The notes below the pieces were generated by a model. The model did not search any database. It saw only the letters and a list, made by a program, of their open reading frames with translations, and was not told where the DNA came from. A program made the translations under genes and the position numbers. From Symbiodinium natans (lineage: Eukaryota > Sar > Dinophyceae > Suessiales > Symbiodiniaceae), in contig CAJNDS010000252.1 in the NCBI GenBank assembly GCA_905221605.1, positions 64,001-128,000 of the forward strand: a stretch of DNA of 64,000 nt. Direction: 5' to 3'. This document shows positions 42,008-50,412 of the stretch, piece by piece (the first letter of the stretch is position 1; each line of letters begins with the position of its first letter).

Positions 42008-45000
42008 GTGCCCATATCGAGTGCAACAGAGGACGGAGCTTGTCGCACATTCCCGGCGGCTGATGTGTGGACACAATTCTATGATCAACAACCGTCCCTG
42101 CAAAGGTTGACACCGTTGCCGGTCCCACCGAGACCGGTCAAGAGTGACAGCACTTCCTCACGCATCAGACGCCGCCATCAAAAACGCATGGAGGTGTGGA
42201 AGATTGCTGTCAAAATGATTGCAGTTGCGAATGGCTTAGATGATGGCAAACCTCTTGCAGACCGCACGCCATCGCTGGCCAAGACTCCTTCGAGTGATCA
42301 ACACAGGCCAGCGGTCAAGCAAGCAGTAGCTACGATTCTCTCCGAGGCTGCTCGCTTTGCTAAGGCGCGCCGGTGCTTAGGCACGACAGGCGCCCACGGG
42401 GCTCCTCAAGAGCCCTTTTCGGCAGCAACGCAGCTGGTAAAATTTGCACAAGCTGATGGTGGGTATGTCAGAATGAAGAAGAACAGAGTCAATCAAGTAC
42501 CCATCGTGGCCAATTCGATTGATGAGCCCAAAACAAACCATGTAGTTCCTATGCTTCAAGCTCTGCCACCGCAAGAGGCTGAACATTATGCTTTGGAGAC
42601 GAATGTAGTTGACACCGCAGGAAAGTCCAGCATCATTTTTCGCGAGATTTCGGAGCAGTACGGTTTCATTGGAGGGTCCATGGAAGAATTTGTGTCGTAT
42701 TTCCAACGGCCAGACTTGCCTAAACAAATGTGGCGCTGGGCGCCCTGGGCGAGCTGTCGCGCGGTAGCAGGTTTCACCGTTGTGCCGAAGAAGGACCCAT
42801 CCAAACTCCGAAAACTGCTGATGTGCTGCCCCGCCAACTACATGTTCGAAGATCCGCGGTACAGAGCTGAATTAGGCATGGGAGGAGGCGGAGCAATCAC
42901 CAGGATCCATATTCCTTCGGACAACTTGGCATGCTCCGCATGTGATGAAAGTAATGCTTTCACGTATGTCCTCACACCGGAGTGGTTATGGCCATGGTTT
43001 TCTACTCCACCGATTCGGGCATTCCACGTGTGGGACTGCCTCCCAGACGATTTTCGATCCCAGATTGATGTAACAACTTTGGTTTCTGCGCAGTACATGC
43101 GGCTTCCAATGGGCTGTACTCATTCGGTGCACATTCTGATGTTGATCAATCTGCGCTACATTGGAATCACTTTGCTTGCATCACAACACTTGAATGTGAA
43201 CCGTGCAAACCGTCAACGGGCAGAGGGTTTGGCTCATTTGCATGCGGCTCCAACGCACGGCGATGCTGATGCCACGTGCCTTGCGACGGCAGCAGGCAGG
43301 GATTCCGAATGCTCGCCGGAAGAGTGGATTGAGATACTGCGGAGTGCACGATCTTCCTCATTCCGAGTGTTAGTAGTCTTGTTATGCTTCATGGGTGATC
43401 GACGTCATGGTGACATCTGTGATTGGCTGGAAACCATGGCGCAAGCGCAAGGCCTCACTCTGCTGGTGATCTCCGCCGATGTGGCCATTGACAGCAGGTG
43501 GGATTTCACGAACCCAGCTCTTGTGCACAAGTTTCTTGTGGCGGCTCATGAAGGATTGATTGACGTGATTGGGGGCAGTCCTCCGAGCGGTACTTTGAGC
43601 GATACAAGAGTCAATGATTCTGTGACAGGGCTTCGATTCTTGCGGAGCCGGGAACGCTTTTGGGGATGTCCAGGTCTCAATTCTGCAGAGCAAACACAGA
43701 TCAGAAGAACGAATGCTTTGTTTGTGAATTTTCTGGCAATGGCTGAAGCTGTGTGTGCAGCTGGCGGAAGGTTTTTCCTTGCTCATGCGGATGATCCAGG
43801 TGAGGCTCCGCATCCAAGTTTGTTTGTCACCGCCGAAATGCTGGAGTTTGAAGGTCGTGTTGGAGCGATGCGAGCACATCATCATCAATGCGCTTTCGGA
43901 GGTGCGGACATGAGCCCCACATGCATTTCGACAAATTGTTCCCAGGGGTTTCGCTTGGAGGGTTTATGGTGCCCAGGGCATCTCGAACATAGTTCCGAAT
44001 GTCAGCGTTATCAACGCAAGTATGTTTCCGAATATGCGTATGCCATTGCCGACATGGTGTTTCATGAGCTTCGCTATCTTGCACACAACGAAATTGGTCC
44101 TACGAGTTCTGCGCAAAGTAGCCACTTAGCCAAGAAGGTTTCATGTTATGGGTCACGAATGGGGTCCGCTACATCACCAGCTATTTCCATTCTGAACGAG
44201 GATATCTGTTTGGGGAGGCATGTACATATACACGATCACCAAGGGGCGGTCTATCTTCATGTGGATGATGCAGTGACCATATCAACAGGAACCAGTTCGG
44301 ACATTCATGCCGATCGTGTGATGCATTTTCTGGCAGAGGGGCTGGAAGATGCAGGCTTTATTGTGCCCGAGCGTGTGCAGGCCGCAGACGTCCAGAAGGT
44401 CGTGGGTTACCAGCCCGTAGCGAGGCCAGCTCGATTCAAACTGCCAGATCACAAATGGGCGCTGCTCGCTGATGCCTTGAAGGAGCTGGCAGTGCCAGTT
44501 TGGATAGATGTGGAGGTGTTGCGAGCTGTGCTTGGGGTGTGGGTGTTTGCTGCTTTGCTAAACAGAGATTTGCTGAGCATACCGCACGCAGTTTATCGGA
44601 TGTTGGATGCCCACCCAAATGAGACTATTCGGTGGTGGCCCAGTGCCAGGCGAGAAGTCCTGGCAATGAGCTACGCAGCACCGTGGTTGTTCTATGACGC
44701 CGGAGCGCCATTAGCTACCACAATTTTTGCTACCGATGCAATGGGAAACAGCGAAGTTGATGCAGGCGGTTATGGGATCACAGTTCGTGATGTTTCAAGG
44801 GCGGCAATCGAACAAATTTTAGAGTATGGGGAATCGCAGGGCCGTTCTGTGTCTCGCCTTTCTGGAGATTTCACGGGTTTGAAGTTCCCCGAGCGGCCGA
44901 TTAAAGCTTCCAAGCCTTTTTCACTACTACCGAATGAAATATTCCAAAACGAGGGAAAGGCTAGGTGGCTTCCAATGGCTTGGGGACGCTGGAAAACAGT

Positions 45001-45313
45001 GGATCACATCACGCTTGGCGAAGCCAGAGCTGTCGTGAGATTGGCCCGACTGCTTAGTGTGAGACCGTCTGCGCACAGGCACTTTGTTATTAGCTTACAA
45101 GACAATCAACCGTGCGCTTGGTCGCACGCAAAGGGGCGATCAACGTCGTGGCCACTCAATCGCTTGTGGCGGATGAAAACATCATCACTTCTAGTGTCAG
45201 CTATTCGGCTCTTTTTACCATGGGTGGAGTCGGCAATGATGCCGGCAGACATGCTCTCAAGACAACATGAGTATATTCCAAGGCAAAAGTTGTTGCGGCC
45301 CCCGCAGGCTTGA
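42008..45313 (+). CDS. Reverse transcriptase-RNase H with embedded methyltransferase-like domain
   Basis: 1101 codons counted from 42008. This codon is GTG, the first ATG is codon 61 (42188), and the frame is open upstream to the TGA at 41939, so it is probably made as an extension of the gag-like frame. The RT fingers carry VVPKKDPSKLRKLLMC (about 257-272). Motif A is DNLACSACDESNAF (305-318). A motif B-like LPMGCTHSVHI lies at 366-376. Next is a Rossmann-like insert (about 455-670) with FRVLVVLLCFMGDRRHGD, VIGGSPPSGTLSD (520-532) and FFLAHADDP (589-597). Then comes a second motif B-like GSRMGSATSPAI (715-726) and motif C YLHVDD (749-754). The RNase H has the four acidic residues D910, E1005, D1032 and D1081, the last in PADMLSR. 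It copies element RNA into DNA. The last 47 bases overlap the recombinase frame. Confidence 0.85.
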   Translation: MPISSATEDGACRTFPAADVWTQFYDQQPSLQRLTPLPVPPRPVKSDSTSSRIRRRHQKRMEVWKIAVKMIAVANGLDDGKPLADRTPSLAKTPSSDQHRPAVKQAVATILSEAARFAKARRCLGTTGAHGAPQEPFSAATQLVKFAQADGGYVRMKKNRVNQVPIVANSIDEPKTNHVVPMLQALPPQEAEHYALETNVVDTAGKSSIIFREISEQYGFIGGSMEEFVSYFQRPDLPKQMWRWAPWASCRAVAGFTVVPKKDPSKLRKLLMCCPANYMFEDPRYRAELGMGGGGAITRIHIPSDNLACSACDESNAFTYVLTPEWLWPWFSTPPIRAFHVWDCLPDDFRSQIDVTTLVSAQYMRLPMGCTHSVHILMLINLRYIGITLLASQHLNVNRANRQRAEGLAHLHAAPTHGDADATCLATAAGRDSECSPEEWIEILRSARSSSFRVLVVLLCFMGDRRHGDICDWLETMAQAQGLTLLVISADVAIDSRWDFTNPALVHKFLVAAHEGLIDVIGGSPPSGTLSDTRVNDSVTGLRFLRSRERFWGCPGLNSAEQTQIRRTNALFVNFLAMAEAVCAAGGRFFLAHADDPGEAPHPSLFVTAEMLEFEGRVGAMRAHHHQCAFGGADMSPTCISTNCSQGFRLEGLWCPGHLEHSSECQRYQRKYVSEYAYAIADMVFHELRYLAHNEIGPTSSAQSSHLAKKVSCYGSRMGSATSPAISILNEDICLGRHVHIHDHQGAVYLHVDDAVTISTGTSSDIHADRVMHFLAEGLEDAGFIVPERVQAADVQKVVGYQPVARPARFKLPDHKWALLADALKELAVPVWIDVEVLRAVLGVWVFAALLNRDLLSIPHAVYRMLDAHPNETIRWWPSARREVLAMSYAAPWLFYDAGAPLATTIFATDAMGNSEVDAGGYGITVRDVSRAAIEQILEYGESQGRSVSRLSGDFTGLKFPERPIKASKPFSLLPNEIFQNEGKARWLPMAWGRWKTVDHITLGEARAVVRLARLLSVRPSAHRHFVISLQDNQPCAWSHAKGRSTSWPLNRLWRMKTSSLLVSAIRLFLPWVESAMMPADMLSRQHEYIPRQKLLRPPQA

Positions 45314-46466
45314 TCGTCATCAGGCCGCCAGGGTCAGCACCAAGACTTTATCAACTTATCAGCGACATGCTGCAGTTTTTGTTCAATGGTTGGATGAAGC
45401 CCGGTATTCACCTTCAAAACAAGAGGAGTTTGATGATTTGTTGGTGGAGTGGAAAGAGGCATGCAGCATTGGCAAATCACGTTTTGTCACGACCATGTGT
45501 GCTGTTGAGTTTTTCTTCCCTCGCTTCAAACCTCTAGTTTGGGCGCGTGCAGTCGCAGAAGGCTATGAACGTGCACGTCCCATCAATCACAAAGTGCCTA
45601 TGTTGTCCGAACCTGCAAAACTGTGGGCGGCATACTTGGTGAACATGGGTTTTCCGCGAATGGGCCTGGGATTGATTTTGCAACAAACGTGTGGCCTCCG
45701 GCCCTCCGAGCTGTTGGCATTAACATCCTCGTCTATTTTGCTGCCTTACAGAGCATCGGACAACACTGTCATCAGACTCGGTACAGCTGTTGGAACCAAA
45801 GCAAAGCGAGAACAGTTTGCGCTATTGTATCCACATAAACATGCTGAAATGATCGAGCTGATGAGACGCCTAGTCGCATGCACAAGGCGTGGTGAGAAGC
45901 TATTTCCCTACAGTTATGCTTTTTACTTGCGATGTTTCAAGCAGGTGGAGCGCGATCTAGGGGTAGTGATTGGGTACACTCCTCATTCTCCTCGTGCCGG
46001 GTTCGCCAGCGAGCGGATTGCTGCAGGCGAGGACCCTACAGTGGTACGGCGGGAGGGGCGTTGGGCGAGCGAGACTTCGTTCAAAGTATACATTGACCCA
46101 ATCACAGCAGCACAGGTTGGCACGGCCATGCGATTACAACATTTATCGGACGCGATGGTGTATGTCAGTGCTCACCTGCTCCTTTATTTCCCTGTGCATG
46201 CTTTGCTAGCTGAGGCGCATGGAAACCGCTCCGGTGCCGAAGCGCGCCCCCGTGGCGAGCTCCGTGCACCCTACCAATGGCCGACGACTTGGCAGGAAGC
46301 GGAGTCTGACTCCAGGGCCGGCGGTATCTCCTGCGACAAAACCGAGGTGGAGCGCGGCAGTTCTCAGGCCCCCGAGCCCCGAGCCATCAGGTCAGCCAGT
46401 TCTGCCAAGGGCCGGGGCCGCGGACCAAAACCCCCGCCCAAGCGGTCCCGGCCGCAGGCGCCGTAG
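45267..46466 (+). CDS. Tyrosine recombinase of the DIRS-type element
   Basis: 399 residues from the ATG at 45267, in a different frame from the reverse transcriptase and overlapping it by 47 bases. An N-terminal core-binding domain (STKTLSTYQRHAAVFVQWLD) precedes the catalytic domain. The expected active-site set is complete: R145 in CGLRPSELL, K178 in GTKAKRE, H240 and R243 in TPHSPRAGF, W266 in REGRWAS and the nucleophile Y275 in FKVYID. It would join a circular DNA copy of the element to the target through a 3'-phosphotyrosine link, replacing the integrase of LTR elements. The C-terminal 80 residues are basic and proline-rich (KGRGRGPKPPPKRSRPQAP) and lie over the start of ORF5. No lesion is visible. 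Confidence 0.9.
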   Translation: MSIFQGKSCCGPRRLDRHQAARVSTKTLSTYQRHAAVFVQWLDEARYSPSKQEEFDDLLVEWKEACSIGKSRFVTTMCAVEFFFPRFKPLVWARAVAEGYERARPINHKVPMLSEPAKLWAAYLVNMGFPRMGLGLILQQTCGLRPSELLALTSSSILLPYRASDNTVIRLGTAVGTKAKREQFALLYPHKHAEMIELMRRLVACTRRGEKLFPYSYAFYLRCFKQVERDLGVVIGYTPHSPRAGFASERIAAGEDPTVVRREGRWASETSFKVYIDPITAAQVGTAMRLQHLSDAMVYVSAHLLLYFPVHALLAEAHGNRSGAEARPRGELRAPYQWPTTWQEAESDSRAGGISCDKTEVERGSSQAPEPRAIRSASSAKGRGRGPKPPPKRSRPQAP

Positions 46467-47373
46467 TGCCGCTTCGCGATGGTTAAAGTGGCCCCGTTTG
46501 CCTCGAATGTTTTGGGGCCGAATGACAAGTTTCTTGGCCCTGATGTTTCTGTTTGGCAACCATGGCGCAATACACCATCTCGTCAACATTCTGGGCTCTG
46601 CAGCTTTGGTTTCAGAGGCAGTGGGCCAAGCGGCGGCCACTGTTGTATCCAAAGGGACGGAGCTAACGACAGTGTTGTCCTCAGCGGCCGTCGGCGTGAC
46701 CACTACTACATTGACTGCTGCGGAGGCTGCGTGGCGGGGTGTGGATCTCATTGATGTCCATGCCCATCGAGTGCATGGGCGAGTGGCAGCCGCCCGCCAT
46801 GAGACACTGGCAGGTTGGCTGGTCTCGCCCGAGGGGCGAGCTGCTACGCGTTTGAACCGCTCGGCAATGCTGCAGCAGTGGCACCAAAATGTATTCCACA
46901 TCAGCGCTGACATGCCTTTTCTGACTTTGCACGACTACGAGGTGCGTCTGAACGGCAGTTTCGCAAGTTATCAGACTAACCTTTTGCTGCATTCATCGGG
47001 CATGCTCGTCATGGAGTTTGAAACGTTCACGGTTGATTTCGTGCCTCAATGGGCCAATCCAGTGTGGGAACTTATGGCCATGAACTTGGAAGCAGAGCAT
47101 GACCAAATTCTGGAAACTTTGCATCAAGTTCTTGCGCACATTCCGGCCGTGAATGTCTCCTGGGATCTTTTCCCCGAAAAAGCCGCTCCTTTGAGTACCT
47201 GGCATCGCTGGTGGACGACTTGCAATTCTTTCGTGCTGCAGCATTGGCCGATTGCTTGGTACTTTTTCCACAAGTTTTGTGACCTTCGGGGATATGGGTG
47301 TTTCGGGTTCATGGTCATGGTCCTTTCATTTGCAGCGTGGATGTTTCGAAGCGCTTTTACACGAGCTGCTTGA
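46219..47373 (+). CDS. ORF5 of the DIRS-type element: membrane protein of unknown function
   Basis: 384 residues from an ATG that lies 248 bases inside the recombinase frame. The overlapped part is Pro/Arg-rich (residues 1-95). Then come a hydrophobic helix (MTSFLALMFLFGNHG, about 101-115), an Ala/Thr-rich helical stretch (SAAVGVTTTTLTAAEAAW), and a long region with Trp and Asn-x-Ser/Thr sites (NGSF, NVSW). A C-terminal hydrophobic helix (GFMVMVLSFAAWMFRSAF) closes it. The arrangement (internal signal anchor, glycosylation-type sites, C-terminal helix followed by a short tail) is reminiscent in outline of a type of surface glycoprotein. There is no sequence similarity I can name. It ends 41 bases before B1. 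PAT, Ngaro and DIRS1 elements as usually described lack such an ORF. Confidence 0.65.
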   Translation: METAPVPKRAPVASSVHPTNGRRLGRKRSLTPGPAVSPATKPRWSAAVLRPPSPEPSGQPVLPRAGAADQNPRPSGPGRRRRSAASRWLKWPRLPRMFWGRMTSFLALMFLFGNHGAIHHLVNILGSAALVSEAVGQAAATVVSKGTELTTVLSSAAVGVTTTTLTAAEAAWRGVDLIDVHAHRVHGRVAAARHETLAGWLVSPEGRAATRLNRSAMLQQWHQNVFHISADMPFLTLHDYEVRLNGSFASYQTNLLLHSSGMLVMEFETFTVDFVPQWANPVWELMAMNLEAEHDQILETLHQVLAHIPAVNVSWDLFPEKAAPLSTWHRWWTTCNSFVLQHWPIAWYFFHKFCDLRGYGCFGFMVMVLSFAAWMFRSAFTRAA

Positions 47374-47414
47374 TTACGCAACTGCTGAGCGGAGTTCGGG
47401 GCACGAGTGGATGT

Positions 47415-47714
47415 GGGTCATTTCTTTGAAGGCTGCAGCTTCCCGTGCAGAGGGGGCTATGTGCAACAGCTCTCCGCCCCGTCTGGGAGCTTCAGCTGCC
47501 GATGAAAGTATCACGACTCTTATGTCTTCGGATAGACTCAGCGGTTTGCAGAAAGGAGTGGTTCACTTGCATGCAACATTGTTGTGAGCTGCTCGCTTGA
47601 TGATCATGAACCGGAAAACGCCCAAAATTGATTCCATGATCGCGGTCGCACTCGTGAGTTCCTTTTCTGAGGCGGGCTTATACTAGTAAGATGCTGGGAA
47701 CGTAGTGGACAAAA
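47415..47714 (+). repeat. B1 of the DIRS-type element
   Basis: 300 bases from GGGTCATTTCTTTGAAGGCT to TAGTGGACAAAA. Identical by eye to B2 (47859-48158). Joined directly to A2. Confidence 0.95.
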
Positions 47715-47720
47715 TTGTCC
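47707..47720. other. Palindromic B1/A2 junction, likely recombination core
   Basis: The join of B1 and A2 reads GGACAA-AA-TTGTCC, two six-base arms with a two-base centre. The left end of the element (TTGTCC at 39684) and the right end (GGACAAAA, ending at 48158) would recreate exactly this junction in a circle. It is therefore the best candidate for the tyrosine recombinase crossover site. Confidence 0.7.
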
Positions 47721-47841
47721 TTTGCGATGCAACGTAGCTTTTGCTGAGAGACCTGTCCCGACGCAAACTGGGGATGGGGGAACTCTTGATTGTACGATTG
47801 TTGTCGGCGCCGCACTTGGAATCTCAAGGATTTCAGTCAGG
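47715..47841 (+). repeat. A2 of the DIRS-type element
   Basis: 127 bases, identical by eye to A1. Followed by a 17-base C-rich spacer (47842-47858) before B2. Confidence 0.95.
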
Positions 47842-47858
47842 CCCAGCCCCCCCACCCG

Positions 47859-48158
47859 GGGTCATTTCTTTGAAGGCTGCAGCTTCCCGTGCAGAGGGGG
47901 CTATGTGCAACAGCTCTCCGCCCCGTCTGGGAGCTTCAGCTGCCGATGAAAGTATCACGACTCTTATGTCTTCGGATAGACTCAGCGGTTTGCAGAAAGG
48001 AGTGGTTCACTTGCATGCAACATTGTTGTGAGCTGCTCGCTTGATGATCATGAACCGGAAAACGCCCAAAATTGATTCCATGATCGCGGTCGCACTCGTG
48101 AGTTCCTTTTCTGAGGCGGGCTTATACTAGTAAGATGCTGGGAACGTAGTGGACAAAA
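47859..48158 (+). repeat. B2, right end of the DIRS-type element
   Basis: 300 bases, identical by eye to B1. It ends GTAGTGGACAAAA, followed by flanking GGACGTTCTGG. Confidence 0.95.
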
Positions 48159-48159
48159 G

Positions 48160-48960
48160 GACGTTCTGGCGGCCGCGGCAGCGCGTGCGGCGCTGTGGCC
48201 CGTTTGCTGAGCGAGCTGGTTTTCGAGTTGGTTTTTACGGTCAAGTGGGATCGCCCTTACGAAAAGCGTCGCTGTGGCCCGGCCTTGGCACGACTTCCGT
48301 CAACAGCTTCCTAAGGCGCGCGCCAAAACGCGCAGAGGGTTCTGTTGCTGAGTAACACAGGAACAATGACAACTGCGAGCACAACTTCGCCTTTTGGCGC
48401 AAGGCAGCATTGCGCATGCGTTTTTTCTCAGCCCTCGCCTAAACATGATCGAATCATGTAGTCGTTTCATGAAAGCACGAATCACTGGCCAAAGACATTC
48501 CATTAGGCGGCTGCATGCAACATACAACGAACCTTCCAGCCACGCGACCACTTGCCCTCGATGCAAAGAAAGAAATGCCACGCCGGAAGCCCCGCCATGA
48601 AGCGCCATGCGCGAGGCAAAGGCCTCTTTGCTCGACAGTTGTGATGCTTTTGTTGCGTTTCAACAGTGTGTCTGATGCCTGCATAAATACACCGGAAGTA
48701 GCCGCAGGTGGATCCTCGCGTGGTTGCTGGTCTGCTCCAGTCACGGATCGATGCAAAGCCCGGAACCTTCTGCACTGAGCCCTGCCTATTCTCAACCTGT
48801 CATTCCATGGCACGCTATGCCGTGGATCGATGGGACGTTTAGGTCAACATGCTAGATTCCTGAGCTGAGCCCGGGCCGTCTATGCACGGTTTGCCCTCCA
48901 TGGAAGAGAGCAGTTGGCATCGGCCTGTGCAAGTTGCCTCGGCGGCAGCCCGCCTAGGAA
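48160..48960. other. Right flank of the element, no intact gene
   Basis: A GC-rich start (48160-48350) resembles worn LINE text in composition. The rest has only short frames on both strands, with no similarity recognised. Confidence 0.4.
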
Positions 48961-48966
48961 GGGGTC

Positions 48967-49245
48967 ATGGGTTCTGACAGATTGGCGTTTTGCGAGTCCC
49001 TCCTGCGAAGGTTCGTCCGGCTGCGTGCCGCGCGTGCGCCGCCCGCGGTCCGGGGAGCCGCCGCGCAAGGCTGGGCCAGCCGGTGGTGGGGCGTCCTCGC
49101 AGTGGCCGTGCAACGCGCCGTCTGCAGCGCCGTCTTGGGAAGGTGGACGATGCCTGCCCTCCCGATGGCTGAGGCCCCTGTCCCGCTGGCGGACATCCTG
49201 GCGCAGGCCCCAGAAGCGCCGCCCAGTAGGTTGGGGATGCGGTGA
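48967..49245 (+). pseudogene. LINE ORF C-terminus fragment, plus strand
   Basis: 92 codons ending in a TGA. The frame reads RRFVRLRAARAPPAVRGAAA, then GWASRWWGVLAVAVQRAVCS and VPLADILAQAPEAPPSRLGM. This is the same C-terminal motif set as the minus-strand copy at 38.9-39.1 kb (WARRWWGILSVAAQQAVAS, and a short acidic end with SRLPLRP). No upstream polymerase part is attached. An A-rich run at 49304-49332 may be part of the 3' end. A 5'-truncated LINE copy. Confidence 0.6.
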
Positions 49246-49249
49246 GCCG

Positions 49250-50410
49250 GCCCTTCACCCCTACCCCCCGCCCCTACGACGGACGGCATCGACCTTGCGC
49301 GCGGAAAAAGGTGCGAGGAAAAAAAAGAAAGATTGGCGTTCCTCTTCGTTTCGTTTCGGCTGGGCCTTCCGCTCGTCTCCCCAACTCCAGACGGGGTTTT
49401 GATGCTCATGCTTGCTCACAAGTAATGACGAGGAGTTGTGTTCATCGGAGGCCAATGTGCATTCGGTTGATGATGTTCTAGTGAGGGATGCAGCTTGTGT
49501 AGAATGCCCACATGAGCCTTTGGTCGGCGAAGCTACACGGCTCTGGCCCTTTTCTGCCTAAACGCTAAGCGTGACAGGATTCCATGTTTCCACCGGTGCA
49601 CCTGCCACGAGGTTTCCTATGCTCTGCAGACTTGATCGCAAGGCCGGACTCCATCAGACTCGACTTAGTGGCCTGGGCAAGATGTGTGAAATTGCCAAGT
49701 ATCAATGCCCTCAGTCCGCAAGTAGCAAGAAATACATTTGGAAGGCCAGGCAGCGGGACATAGTGACAGAAATACGGGGGTTGGGAAAGCCTGATTGTTG
49801 GGCCGTTGAACCTGCCACTTGCATTTGTTGGGATGGCCGTCGTTGCAAGTACACCGACGGATGCGTTGAGACGGATGTAGCATGATTTTTGCCACCTGCA
49901 CCTCTTACATCTCTTGGCTCTGACGCCGAGAGTGGGCTCGCAATCAAACAGGTTTCATTGTAGGACAGATATCAGGGCAAGACTTCGTGACACTCACCCG
50001 CGACGACTTTTCTGAAGTGTCTTTTTCTGCGGCAAATGCAGCTGCAGACGACTGCTACTACTTCTATTTCTACTTCTACTAGGTGTATGGGGTCAATGGT
50101 AATTACTTACATATCATTCCTTCCATGTTAAAATTTCACGAGCAATGCTATGCGCAAGACATGGCACAACATCCTACAACAACATCACTTCCGTTAGTTC
50201 TCCCAGAAACAGCTCACACATCTTCTCAAGCACGACCATCCTTACATTGGTTCCGTCGTTATGAGGGCGCGCCCGGCGCGTTTACAGGCGAAGGTGGCCT
50301 GTTCAAGCAATTGTTCGTCAAGTGTCAGTTCCCATGGCACTTTGCCAATTCAATTGAGAAGCGCTCGCAATGTGCTTGTCCGTAGGCGTTTCTTGCCAAC
50401 AGCGCACTGT
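49250..50410. other. No well-supported gene
   Basis: One frame, 49571-49885, is open for 104 codons (first ATG at 49619). It contains SKKYIWKARQRDIVTEIRGL and a Cys/Trp-rich end (CICWDGRRCKYTDGC). It might be a small gene or exon, but no family is recognised. Confidence 0.3.
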
Positions 50411-50412
50411 CA

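Larger units (their letters stand above)
39684..48158 (+). mobile_element. DIRS-order tyrosine-recombinase retrotransposon with split direct repeats
   Basis: 8475 bases. The ends are set by two repeat pairs: A1 39684-39810 equals A2 47715-47841 (127 bases), and B1 47415-47714 equals B2 47859-48158 (300 bases). The order A1-coding-B1-A2-B2 is the split-direct-repeat plan known from PAT and Ngaro elements. Coding order is ORF1 (membrane/coiled coil), gag-like, reverse transcriptase-RNase H, tyrosine recombinase, membrane ORF5. No integrase of the DDE type and no LTRs are present. No target-site duplication is seen (left flank CTGCTC, right flank GGACG), as expected for recombinase-mediated insertion. 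The matched repeats look identical by eye, suggesting recent movement. Confidence 0.9.

Noticed and set aside
47415-48158. The B1-A2-B2 block as an LTR or a solo tandem duplication
   Set aside because: A1 at 39684 matches only the middle part, and B occurs twice around it. LTRs would be one unit at both ends with TG..CA borders and a target duplication, none of which is seen.
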